Shown in pieces: positions 7,650-15,366 of a DNA stretch of 32,458 bases. Origin of the DNA: Bacteroidales bacterium (GTDB taxonomy: Bacteria > Bacteroidota > Bacteroidia > Bacteroidales > UBA932). The translations under genes were made by a program, and so were the position numbers. The notes under the pieces are model-generated. The model made no database searches. It was not told the origin of the DNA and worked only from the letters and a program-made list of their open reading frames with translations. Within the stretch, counting starts at the first letter, position 1. Every line of letters begins with the position of its first letter. The stretch is from assembly GCA_017627255.1 (NCBI GenBank), contig JAGAHD010000131.1, positions 1 through 32,458 on the forward strand, given 5' to 3'.

Positions 7650-8765
7650 ATGAAACTGAAAAGTTTATCGTTGATTTTTGCCATTGCTCTTGTTCCCCAG
7701 CTGGGAATGGCACAGCAGAGTAAGTCGGATGAGAATGTCGAGTTCCAGCCGCATTTCTACGGCCAGTTGATGGGTGGCGCCGCCTATACGGTCGGTGAAA
7801 CCACCTTCAACAACTTGATCTCTCCTGCTGCTGCCCTTAACCTGGGTTACCAGTTCAATCCGGTTCTCGGCCTCCGTCTGGGTGCTGGCGGATGGCAGGG
7901 CAAAGGTGCGACCGTTACCCCGTCCGAGGCGTACAAATTCAATTTCCTCCAGGGCAACCTCGACCTTACGCTCAATCTCGCTAACCTTTTCGGTTATGAC
8001 CATGCGCGCATCTTCAATCCGTACCTGTTCGTCGGAGGCGGTGCTGCGTTCGGTCTGAACAACGGTGCAAATGACGTGAAGGCCGTCGTTCCGGCTGAGT
8101 ATTTCAAGCTCCTGTGGGCGGACAACAAACTGATCAGCCCCGTCGGCCGTGCCGGTATCGGCGCCGACGTCCGCCTGACGGACAATGTGGCCCTCACCCT
8201 CGAGGCCAATGGAAATGTCCTCAGCGACAAGTTCAACTCCAAGGATGCTGACAACCCTGATTTCCATTACAACGCCCTCGTAGGCCTGAAGATCACCTTC
8301 GGCAAGCCTTACCGCCGCATCGAGGCTCCGGTTGCTCCGGTCGCTCCGGTTGTCGCCCAGACTCCGAAGAAGGAAGAGCCCAAGAAGGAACCTGTCAAGG
8401 AGGTTGTGGAAGAAAAGCCGGTTGTCGCTGCTGATCCGGATGTGAACAAGTACGCTGCCCTGAACACCTTCTTCGAACTTGACTCCGATGTCATCGTTGA
8501 AGAAGAGGCTGCCAAGATCGCCGATTTCGCCGCCTGGCTCAACAAGTACGGCCGTTCCGTCGCCATCTGCGGATATGCGGATGTCCAGACCGGAAACCCG
8601 AAATACAACATGGGCCTCTCTTCCCGCCGTGTGGAGAATGTGAAGAAAGCGCTGATTGCCAATGGCGTCCCTGCTTCCCGCATCAACACTGACTACAAGG
8701 GCGATACCGTCCAGCCGTTCCTCCAGAACGACATGAATCGTGTCGTGGTGAGCACCGTTCTGTAA
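7650..8765 (+). CDS. OmpA-family outer membrane porin with peptidoglycan-binding domain
   Basis: This 371-residue envelope protein has a signal peptide (1-21, cut after GMA) and an N-terminal beta-barrel of about 30-218 rich in alternating hydrophobic residues. A Pro/Ala/Lys/Glu linker follows (226-262, with APVAP repeats and KKEEPKKEPVKE). The C-terminal OmpA domain (268-371) contains GYADVQTGNPKYNMGLSSRR, with D311 and an Arg at 326/327 in the positions that bind diaminopimelate of peptidoglycan. I chose ATG 7650 because the signal peptide begins there; an upstream TTG at 7611 adds a non-signal extension. Codons are strongly biased, suggesting an abundant protein. The collagen-like lipoprotein gene follows after 141 bases with no obvious promoter of its own. 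Confidence 0.93.
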   Translation: MKLKSLSLIFAIALVPQLGMAQQSKSDENVEFQPHFYGQLMGGAAYTVGETTFNNLISPAAALNLGYQFNPVLGLRLGAGGWQGKGATVTPSEAYKFNFLQGNLDLTLNLANLFGYDHARIFNPYLFVGGGAAFGLNNGANDVKAVVPAEYFKLLWADNKLISPVGRAGIGADVRLTDNVALTLEANGNVLSDKFNSKDADNPDFHYNALVGLKITFGKPYRRIEAPVAPVAPVVAQTPKKEEPKKEPVKEVVEEKPVVAADPDVNKYAALNTFFELDSDVIVEEEAAKIADFAAWLNKYGRSVAICGYADVQTGNPKYNMGLSSRRVENVKKALIANGVPASRINTDYKGDTVQPFLQNDMNRVVVSTVL

Positions 8766-8819
8766 CCCATACCTTAAATTATATAAGAGAAAGTAAAACG
8801 ACCAAAACAAAACTGAAAG

Positions 8820-8847
8820 GGTCCGCGCTTCCGCCGGGAGCAGGACC
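8820..8847 (+). other. Stem-loop in the porin-lipoprotein gap
   Basis: GGTCC 8820-8824 pairs with GGACC 8843-8847, and inside it GCTTCC 8827-8832 pairs with GGGAGC 8836-8841 (one G-U) around a three-base loop. There is no T-tract after it, so it is not an ordinary terminator. A role in RNA processing or stability, or partial attenuation between the two genes, would fit. The rest of the gap down to 8906 is A-rich and shows no TAnnTTTG element. Confidence 0.5.
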
Positions 8848-8906
8848 GGAACAAAGAAAGTAATCACAAACAAAAACAAATTATTTACCATTAATCCAAA
8901 ACATTT

Positions 8907-11900
8907 ATGAACAAGCAATTCAAATTTTTCCTTTCGAGTGCAGCTGTTGCAGTTGCACTTGTAGGAGCTGTGTCTTGCGCAAAGGATTTCTCTGGTGATA
9001 TCGACAAGCTGAACAGCGAGGTCGCCAACCTCACTACCCAGCTGCAGAATCTCCAGAACAGCATTTCGCAGGGCGAGATTGTTACCAACGTCGAGAAGAT
9101 CGCGAACGGTATCAAGGTGACCACCAACAAGGGCACTTTTGAGATCGTGAACGGTAAGGACGGTGTTGACGGCCTGCCGGGTGAGCCGGGCAAAGCTGGT
9201 GATCCGGGTAAGCCGGGCGATCCGGGTACTCCTGGTTCTGTTGTGACCATCGGCGAGAACGGCAACTGGTTCATCGACGGTGTCGACCAGAATATCCCTG
9301 CCAAGGGCAATGACGGTGTCGACGGTGATACCATCTATTACATCCCGGGTGAAGACGGTTACTTCTACAAGGTCGTCAATGGTGGCGAGCCTGAGAAGAC
9401 CGATATCGGCTTCCTCGCTCCTGGTACGATCACCGCTGTTTGGGAAGATGGTGTCCTCACTTTCTACGGTGTGAAGGATGCTGAAGGCAACGTTCTCGAT
9501 CCTCAGAAGATCACCCTCGTTGCTGAACTCGAGTCCCTCGTTTTCGTGCCGCAGGCTTATGTTGACGGTGTCGAAGGTATGATGCTTGAGACCCTTACTT
9601 ACAAGGGTGTCGAAATCGACGAAGAAGTTCTCAATACCAAGAAGGAGATCGCTACCGAGCTTGAGGATTCCGTTGTTATCAGCCCGGCTCTCCACGCCCA
9701 GTACTATGTGAACCCGGCTAACGCCAGCCTTGAAGGCTTCAACCTTGACTTTGTCGTTGAGGAGAATGTCGATTTCATCAAGACCCGCGCCGAGGCTTCC
9801 GAGGACTTCAAGGTTGAGGTCGCCGGTTGGAAGGTTGGTGAGCACAAGGGCCGTAAGGTCGTTGATGTCGAGCTCAAGGTTGTCGGTGTTCCCGCTACCG
9901 ATGAACTGATCTCCGTCGTTGCTCTCGAGGCTAAGAAGGCAGATCATGTCGTTGTTTCCGACTATGCTACCCTCTTCAACAATGAGATTGCTCAGATTAG
10001 CATTGCTGATCCTATTGCTGAGGCCAAGAAGAAGGGCATCGCTGATGGTGACGAACACTATAGAAGGGCTATTTATGGTATCTCCAAAGATGCTGGCTCT
10101 ACTGCTGATCCTGATGCTTATAATAAGGTTTTCCCTTACGAGACCGCTAATAATCTCGAGGCTTCCAAGGCTACCTGCGATACCATGGTCGTCTTCACCG
10201 AGTCTCTCGACCTCAAGGGTGTTGTCGCTGCTCACTCTGTTGATACTACCGGTGCTTGCCTGCTCGATAAGGGCGAACTCTCCGCTTCCCGTCTTGAGGC
10301 TCTCGGCCTTGAGTGGAAGTATGAACTCGTCGAAGGCTATGAAATCGGCGAGCCTGTCACCGATCAGGCTTACTTCGTGACCCTCAGCGAGGACGGTATC
10401 GTTACTCCGCGCGTCTACGATGTTGAGACCGATGCTCCGATCGCTTCTGTCGGCCGTACTCCGATCTTCCGTGTCACCCTGTGGGACAAGAACAACGAGC
10501 AGGCTGTCCAGATCGCTTACGTGAAGGTTTACATCGGCCAGGCTGAAGAAGAGGTCACCGAGGAAACCATCGATATCCCTGTCGGTCCTGCAGAATTCAT
10601 CTGCAACGTCGATTCCACCTACCAGACCACCGTCGAGCAGATGAACAAGCTCATCTACCAGAAGGTTGGCCGCAGTAAGGATGACTTCCACCTTGTCTTC
10701 GAACCGAACGACGAGTACAACAAGAAGCAGGATGCTGAAGGCATCGGTACTGTCGAGCAGGTGAAGAACGAAGAGACCCAGGGTACCTATGTCCTTGCTT
10801 GGACGATTCCTGCTGATTCTCTCTGGAGCGCTATCCAGGCTGGCAAGAAGGAAATCGACCGCAAGTTCCAGTACATCCACAAGACCAACGGTGGTACTGT
10901 TACCATCAAGCTCGTTGCCAAGATCTCCGATTTCGCTACTAGCTTCAACGTGAGCCCGGGTCCGGACTACATCGCTGAATACTGGAACGATGATGTGAAG
11001 CATCAGGCTTACGATGATAAGGGTAATAAGCTCGCTCCGAAGTCTGTTGTCTGGTTCAACGTCTTCACTCCTGACTATGGTGAGACCGATCCTACCCTCT
11101 GCGTCTTCGAGAATGACCTCAATGCCGCATTCGTTACCTGGCATGCTGATGATAAGGCTGGTACTCCTGGCGTTATCAAGCTCCGCGAGGACAAGAACGG
11201 CAACGTGACCTCCGTGAAGTACTTCTTCTGCGCTGCCAAGGATGGTGTCTCTACCATCAAGAAGATCGACGGCATTGATGTGAAGTTCACGGTTGGTGCC
11301 AATGGCGACACCCTCTACGCTACTGTCAACAAGGTGAAAGAACCTATCGCTACCATCGTCAACGACGGTACCGATGTTCCGAACTATGTTGTCCTGAACA
11401 AGGAGAGCAACATCGCCAAGCAGCTCCTCAACACCAATAAGCTCTACACCTACATCGGTGCTACCGGTTATGTCTGCGGTACCGAGGATGCTGAAGAGCC
11501 TAAGGAGGTTACCATCACCTTCGACAACAAGGATCACTTCCGTGCCAACTTCGTCCGCCCGATCGACATTACCGAGAAGTCTGCTGACGACTTCATCGAT
11601 GCTGTTGACTTCGGTGAGAAGGGTTCCTTCATCAGCTTCGAGGAACTGATTGCTCCGATCGACTGGAGAAACCGTACGTTCGTCAAGTACACCAACTACT
11701 GGGATTACTACGGACCGTTCGAGATCACTCTCAGCGACGACCCGATCATGTGCAACCTCAACGGTGAGTATCAGAAGCTTCCTTCCACCATTATCGTTGC
11801 GACCAACAATCTCAAGACGATGGGTGAGGGCAGCCAGAAGAAGACCTCCAAGTATGGATTCATTACCTACCGTAACAATGGTGACCATGTGAAGCCGTTC

Positions 11901-11999
11901 GACCTCTTCATGAAGGTTTCCGTGAAGTACGGTTGGGGTGAGATCAAGACCGGTGAAATCAAGGTCCATGTCAATGAGACCATTGGTGACATCAACTAA
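8907..11999 (+). CDS. Large surface lipoprotein with coiled coil and collagen-like tract
   Basis: This is a 1030-residue acidic protein. A signal peptide ends in a lipobox with C24 (VGAVSC), so it is a lipoprotein, probably surface-exposed. Residues 28-52 form a short heptad-like coiled coil (IDKLNSEVANLTTQL), resembling the N-terminal segment that automated pipelines call 'PL29 lyase N-terminal'. Residues 83-110 are nine consecutive Gly-X-Y triplets. The remaining 900 residues look like successive beta-rich domains, but I recognise no catalytic family and would not call it a lyase. Codon use is extreme: almost no TTA, CTA or TCA and heavy use of GCT, GTT, CTC and AAG, unlike the GC-rich neighbours. 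This suggests a very abundant envelope protein. An intrinsic terminator follows at 12023. Confidence 0.88.
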   Translation: MNKQFKFFLSSAAVAVALVGAVSCAKDFSGDIDKLNSEVANLTTQLQNLQNSISQGEIVTNVEKIANGIKVTTNKGTFEIVNGKDGVDGLPGEPGKAGDPGKPGDPGTPGSVVTIGENGNWFIDGVDQNIPAKGNDGVDGDTIYYIPGEDGYFYKVVNGGEPEKTDIGFLAPGTITAVWEDGVLTFYGVKDAEGNVLDPQKITLVAELESLVFVPQAYVDGVEGMMLETLTYKGVEIDEEVLNTKKEIATELEDSVVISPALHAQYYVNPANASLEGFNLDFVVEENVDFIKTRAEASEDFKVEVAGWKVGEHKGRKVVDVELKVVGVPATDELISVVALEAKKADHVVVSDYATLFNNEIAQISIADPIAEAKKKGIADGDEHYRRAIYGISKDAGSTADPDAYNKVFPYETANNLEASKATCDTMVVFTESLDLKGVVAAHSVDTTGACLLDKGELSASRLEALGLEWKYELVEGYEIGEPVTDQAYFVTLSEDGIVTPRVYDVETDAPIASVGRTPIFRVTLWDKNNEQAVQIAYVKVYIGQAEEEVTEETIDIPVGPAEFICNVDSTYQTTVEQMNKLIYQKVGRSKDDFHLVFEPNDEYNKKQDAEGIGTVEQVKNEETQGTYVLAWTIPADSLWSAIQAGKKEIDRKFQYIHKTNGGTVTIKLVAKISDFATSFNVSPGPDYIAEYWNDDVKHQAYDDKGNKLAPKSVVWFNVFTPDYGETDPTLCVFENDLNAAFVTWHADDKAGTPGVIKLREDKNGNVTSVKYFFCAAKDGVSTIKKIDGIDVKFTVGANGDTLYATVNKVKEPIATIVNDGTDVPNYVVLNKESNIAKQLLNTNKLYTYIGATGYVCGTEDAEEPKEVTITFDNKDHFRANFVRPIDITEKSADDFIDAVDFGEKGSFISFEELIAPIDWRNRTFVKYTNYWDYYGPFEITLSDDPIMCNLNGEYQKLPSTIIVATNNLKTMGEGSQKKTSKYGFITYRNNGDHVKPFDLFMKVSVKYGWGEIKTGEIKVHVNETIGDIN
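9153..9236 (+). repeat. Collagen-like Gly-X-Y coding repeat
   Basis: This stretch encodes nine uninterrupted Gly-X-Y triplets plus a final Gly (residues 83-110 of the lipoprotein). GDP, GKP and GEP are the frequent triplets. The DNA itself contains a repeated decamer GATCCGGGTA at 9201-9210 and 9219-9228, so copy number could change by slippage. A further short GNDGVDG follows at residues 134-140. Confidence 0.85.
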
Positions 12000-12022
12000 T
12001 CTCTGATTTGCAATCAAAAGTG

Positions 12023-12054
12023 GGGCGGTCTGCATAGACCGCCCTTCTTTTTTT
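12023..12054 (+). terminator. Intrinsic terminator of the lipoprotein gene
   Basis: GGGCGGTCT (12023-12031) pairs perfectly with AGACCGCCC (12036-12044) around the loop GCAT. It is followed by TTCTTTTTTT. This is a textbook rho-independent terminator. Confidence 0.93.
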
Positions 12055-12083
12055 GAGTGTTAGCACGGAAATTGTTATCTTTC
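12052..12083 (+). promoter_or_regulatory. Promoter of the DUF1573 gene, overlapping the terminator
   Basis: TTTG at 12052-12055 and TATCTTTC at 12076-12083 (one mismatch to TAnnTTTG) are 20 bases apart, matching Bacteroidota -33/-7 architecture. The -33 element is formed by the end of the terminator T-tract. Confidence 0.55.
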
Positions 12084-12105
12084 GCCCAGCTACTGTTTTG
12101 TACGT

Positions 12106-12510
12106 ATGAAAAAGTCTTTTTTTGTCTTATTGTTCATGGTTTGGGCCCTGTTATTCCCGTTTTCCGGTTTTGCCCAGGGACGTTTTACTGCGCGGGGCTC
12201 CCATGTCTATCAGATGGGAACATTCTATTTCCAGAAGGATTCCGCCGAAGTGGTACATTTCCTTTTTGACAATACCGGAGATTCTTTGCTGACGGTTTCG
12301 AGTGTGATCCCATCCTGTAACTGCATGAAGGTTCAATTTTCCAAAGATCCGGTTCCTCCGGGAGAGTCGGGTGAACTTCTCATCCGTTACCAAGCAACCC
12401 ATCCCGGTCATTTCAAGAAAATGCTTACCGTTGTCACTGATGGAATTGTGCGTTTTCCCCGTATCTATGTGGAGGGAACAGCAGCGAAGAAAGAAGACGA
12501 ATCACAATAA
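12106..12510 (+). CDS. Small exported DUF1573-domain protein
   Basis: This 134-residue protein has a signal peptide of about 24 residues (ends SGFAQG) and one DUF1573 domain, an Ig-like beta-sandwich common in Bacteroidota envelope proteins. The family pattern is clear: FLFDNTGDSLLTVSSVIPSC, the C-x-C motif SCNC, then VPPGESGELLIRY and GHFKKMLTV. The biochemical role of DUF1573 is unknown. The protein has no lipobox Cys, so it is expected to be periplasmic or secreted. It has its own promoter immediately after the lipoprotein terminator and faces the AraC-type gene, with a hairpin between the two. Confidence 0.88.
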   Translation: MKKSFFVLLFMVWALLFPFSGFAQGRFTARGSHVYQMGTFYFQKDSAEVVHFLFDNTGDSLLTVSSVIPSCNCMKVQFSKDPVPPGESGELLIRYQATHPGHFKKMLTVVTDGIVRFPRIYVEGTAAKKEDESQ

Positions 12511-12517
12511 AAGAATA

Positions 12518-12545
12518 GCCGGAGTTCCTCCCCAAGAACTCCGGC
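12518..12545. terminator. Hairpin between convergent DUF1573 and AraC-type genes
   Basis: GCCGGAGTTC (12518-12527) and GAACTCCGGC (12536-12545) form a perfect 10-base-pair stem with an 8-base loop. On the minus strand it is followed by TATTCTTTTATT, a usable T-rich tail, so it probably ends the AraC-type transcript. On the plus strand the tail is poor. The following stretch to 12718 is very AT-rich (about 12580-12705), and I see nothing else in it. Confidence 0.65.
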
Positions 12546-12718
12546 CGTATATAAAACGAACTTAACAAATAGACATGAATTGAATTCGATGTCCACTGCA
12601 AAGATATGATCTTTTAATTATAATTCCAAGTTATTTGATAAATTTTAATCAAATAAAATATTTTACTTAATAATTAAAAGTTTTTACTTTTCCTTTTTCC
12701 GGTCTCTAGCGCTACGTA

Positions 12719-13651
12719 TTACCCGTTTCTGTACTCCGAGGGCGTCATTCCCGTGTGTGCCTTGAAGAATTTGTAGAAGACAGACTGGTTCGGGAAATGG
12801 AGTTTGTAGACAATTTCCTTGATGGTCATCCCGGAATATTTGAGCATGTTCTTGGCTTCCAGGATGACGAAGGAATCAATCCATTCCGGTGCGCTCCGGC
12901 CGGAGGCCTGCTTGATCAGTTTCGAAAGATATTTTGGCGTCAGGCACATTTTTTCCGCGTAGAAAGCCATTCCGCGTTCCGAGTTGTGGTATTCGTTGAC
13001 CAGGGCGATAAACTGCTCAAAAACCAAATTCAGGCGTGCGGAGTTCTTTTCCTTACCCATTTTCCGGGCATCATCAATCCTTCGAGCCAGGATGTCTGCC
13101 GACATGTAGGTCAGGGATGTCAGCAGTGATCCGATGATTTCCCGTTTTTTGCTCAAGGGGGAAGAGATGATTTTCCTGGCCAACTTGAAGTAATCGTCTG
13201 CAATGCCGATCTGGAAATCATCCAAATGGATGCAGGGATTGTCCAGCAGTTTCATGCTGTCCTGTAATACCTTGAGAAAATCTATCCGGATACCGGACAT
13301 GAATTCCCTGGATATCAGGACAAAGGTCAGTTCAATGTCTTTGACTCGCTCCTCCCGGTAGTCCGCCACGCGGATAATGTTTCCGGGTACGCTGATCAGC
13401 AGGGAGTGTTCCTCGATATCGTAGGTATTCAGGTTCACATCGGCGCGGAGGTGTCCCTTCTTGAGGAAAAAGATGATATATCCGTCAAAACGGATCGGGT
13501 AGCGGAGCATTTTCAGGAGGGTTTCATTCTGCTGGACGCGCTCTCCGCTGGCTTCGCCAAGGATAAAATCGTCTCCGATTCCGTATTCATCGACGACAGG
13601 TTCAAGGGACCGGATTTGTTTCAGATTGATGGTCTGCAGGTTGTCTTCCAT
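12719..13651 (-). CDS. AraC-family transcriptional regulator
   Basis: This is a 310-residue one-component regulator. The last hundred or so residues form the double helix-turn-helix DNA-binding domain: MAFYAEKMCLTPKYLSKLIKQASG for the first HTH, and MTIKEIVYKLHFPNQSVFYKFFKAHTGMTPSEYR for the second, with the family-typical ending. The N-terminal 200 residues would be a cupin-like sensing domain (EHSLLISVPGNIIRV region), but no ligand can be predicted. There is no membrane segment. It is transcribed divergently from the GH30 gene across a 217-base gap and is the obvious candidate to control it. The minus-strand element TATCTTTG at 13674-13681 gives a leader of about 15 bases. Confidence 0.92.
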   Translation of the reverse strand: MEDNLQTINLKQIRSLEPVVDEYGIGDDFILGEASGERVQQNETLLKMLRYPIRFDGYIIFFLKKGHLRADVNLNTYDIEEHSLLISVPGNIIRVADYREERVKDIELTFVLISREFMSGIRIDFLKVLQDSMKLLDNPCIHLDDFQIGIADDYFKLARKIISSPLSKKREIIGSLLTSLTYMSADILARRIDDARKMGKEKNSARLNLVFEQFIALVNEYHNSERGMAFYAEKMCLTPKYLSKLIKQASGRSAPEWIDSFVILEAKNMLKYSGMTIKEIVYKLHFPNQSVFYKFFKAHTGMTPSEYRNG

Positions 13652-13673
13652 GGAAATAGGTGTTGTTCTTCAG

Positions 13674-13681
13674 CAAAGATA
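13674..13681 (-). promoter_or_regulatory. -7 promoter element of the AraC-type gene
   Basis: On the minus strand this reads TATCTTTG, an exact TAnnTTTG, about 23 bases before the start codon. The -33 region is not convincing, as would suit a regulated promoter. Confidence 0.5.
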
Positions 13682-13805
13682 GAAAAAAAAGCAGATTCAT
13701 GGCATTAAATCGATTTTTTCGACCAAAAGGAATCATCTTTTTTGCATTATTGCGTAAAAAGTAGAATCCTTGCTGGGAGTTTGCTCTGTTTCTCTTATGG
13801 ATGAG

Positions 13806-13836
13806 TTGCCTGTGAAGACTTTTTTCCGTACTTTTG
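13806..13836 (+). promoter_or_regulatory. Promoter of the GH30 gene
   Basis: TTG at 13806-13808 and the exact -7 element TACTTTTG at 13829-13836 are 20 bases apart. The transcript would start near 13842, giving a leader of about 27 bases. The leader holds a small inverted repeat (TCCGG 13842-13846, CCGGA 13854-13858). Confidence 0.6.
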
Positions 13837-13868
13837 GGTACTCCGGAAAACCCCCGGATCCGAATGAT

Positions 13869-15365
13869 ATGAAAAAAGTACTCTGGCTTGCCCTGATCGT
13901 CGTTTTCGCTGCTTGTTCCTGTGCCTGCAAGGGGAAGGATCCGGAAACCATTGATAAGGTTCCGGATCCGGGACCTGTACCGGAAAGCAGCAGTGCGCGG
14001 GTGTATGTCACGACCTTTGACAAAAGTGCCGAATTCTCCATGTATTCGGTTTCCACCGCCACTCCTGGCGCTTCCTCCCATGTGGTCTCCCTCACAGGAG
14101 ACGTCTTCCAGCGTATCCAGGGGTTTGGCCTCGCCGTTACCCAGGCGGCCTGCTATAATCTCCTGAAAATGACGAAGGAAGACCGTACCTGGCTTCTGAC
14201 GGAACTGTTCAGCGTCAAGGACGGCGCAGGGGCGTCGCTCATCCGCGTGTGTATCGGCGGCTCGGATTTTTCGATGGATGAATATACGTGGTGCGACGAG
14301 GAAGGCATCGAACATTTTGCCGTGCATCCGAGCGAGGAACAGTACCTCTTCCCGGTCCTGGACGAGATCTACCGGATCAATCCGGATGTGGAGATTATCG
14401 GATCGCCGTGGAGCTGTCCGCGCTGGATGAAGATGGATGTGGCCGGGAAAGGGGAACGCTTCGACAGCTGGACTTCCGGTCGCCTGAATCCCCAGTATTA
14501 TGCGGATTATGCGGCTTATTTCGTGAAATGGATCCAGGCCATGCAGTCGCGGGGGTACAGGATCTGGGGAATTACGCTCCAGAACGAGCCCCTCAACCAC
14601 GGGAATTCCATGTCGCTGTACATGCCCTGGCAGGATCAGCGTGATTTCCTGAAAGTGGTCGGCCCCGCTTTCGAAAAAGCCGGTCTCAGCACCCGGATTT
14701 TCCTTTTCGACCACAATTACAATTATGACGGGATTGCCGGCCAGCAGGATTATCCGCTCCACATCTTTGCGGACGAGGAGGCCTCCCGTTACGCGGCCGG
14801 TTCAGCCTGGCATAACTACGGGGGCAATGTATCGGTCCTGAACACCGTCCACAGCCGGTATCCCGACAAGGAGATCCTTTTCACGGAGGCGTCCATCGGA
14901 AAGTGGAATTACGACAACAACAAGTTCGCAGGCCAGCTGGCCGAAGATTTCGAGCAGATTATCCTCGGCACCCTGAGCCGGTGGGGCTGCTGCGTGGTCC
15001 TGTGGAACCTGATGCTGGACGATGAGGGGAAGCCCTATCGTCCGGGAGGCTGCGGGACCTGTTACGGGGCCGTTTCCGTCAGCCATTCCACCTATTCCTA
15101 TGCCAGTCTGGACCGCAAGTCGCACTGGTTCGATATCCTTCATGCCTCCGTTGCCATCCGTCCCGGCGCCGTCCGTCTCGGTACGGAAGGGTATTCCCGG
15201 GCCGGACTTCTCTATCAGGTGTTCCGTAATCCTGACGGGACCCTGGGCGCCGTCATCCTGAACAAGAGCCAGGATGCAGACCAGCTTCTATTCAACGGCG
15301 AACGGCATTCCGTCCGGGTGGATGTCCCGGCGGAATCGGTGGTTTCAGTGGTCTGGAAAGACTGA
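13869..15365 (+). CDS. GH30-family glycoside hydrolase, lipoprotein
   Basis: This 498-residue retaining beta-glycosidase of clan GH-A has a Cys-rich lipoprotein signal (ACSCAC, likely lipidated at C16), a Pro-rich linker (about 30-41) and a (beta/alpha)8 catalytic domain. Signatures are FQRIQGFGLAVTQAAC (80-95), GSPWSCPRWMK (178-188), ITLQNEPLNHG with acid/base E240, and ILFTEASIG with nucleophile E340. A C-terminal beta domain follows (RLGTEGYSRAGLLYQVFRNPDGTLGAVILN). Family members include glucosylceramidases, beta-1,6-glucanases and xylanases; the layout fits the glucosylceramidase/beta-1,6-glucanase side, but the substrate is unproven. The ATG at 13869 is chosen because the signal peptide starts there. 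The gene ends one base before the stop of the opposing operon. Confidence 0.92.
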   Translation: MKKVLWLALIVVFAACSCACKGKDPETIDKVPDPGPVPESSSARVYVTTFDKSAEFSMYSVSTATPGASSHVVSLTGDVFQRIQGFGLAVTQAACYNLLKMTKEDRTWLLTELFSVKDGAGASLIRVCIGGSDFSMDEYTWCDEEGIEHFAVHPSEEQYLFPVLDEIYRINPDVEIIGSPWSCPRWMKMDVAGKGERFDSWTSGRLNPQYYADYAAYFVKWIQAMQSRGYRIWGITLQNEPLNHGNSMSLYMPWQDQRDFLKVVGPAFEKAGLSTRIFLFDHNYNYDGIAGQQDYPLHIFADEEASRYAAGSAWHNYGGNVSVLNTVHSRYPDKEILFTEASIGKWNYDNNKFAGQLAEDFEQIILGTLSRWGCCVVLWNLMLDDEGKPYRPGGCGTCYGAVSVSHSTYSYASLDRKSHWFDILHASVAIRPGAVRLGTEGYSRAGLLYQVFRNPDGTLGAVILNKSQDADQLLFNGERHSVRVDVPAESVVSVVWKD

Positions 15366-15366
15366 G

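Noticed and set aside
8907-9070. Calling the large lipoprotein a PL29 polysaccharide lyase
   Set aside because: Only the short lipid-anchor/coiled-coil start resembles that annotation; no lyase catalytic domain is recognisable.
9153-9236. Possible CRISPR or tandem-repeat array
   Set aside because: The repeats are in-frame Gly-X-Y codons of the lipoprotein; there are no constant repeats with unique spacers.
7665-12035. A 1456-codon open frame on the minus strand, antisense to the porin and the large lipoprotein
   Set aside because: It is in exact codon register with both plus-strand genes, so it stays open simply because those genes avoid TTA, CTA and TCA codons. The implied protein has no recognisable domain, whereas the plus-strand products have signal peptides and known motifs.
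12546-12718. AT-rich stretch as a possible attachment site or transfer scar
   Set aside because: I see no flanking direct repeats, integrase or tRNA gene; AT-rich gaps between convergent genes are common.
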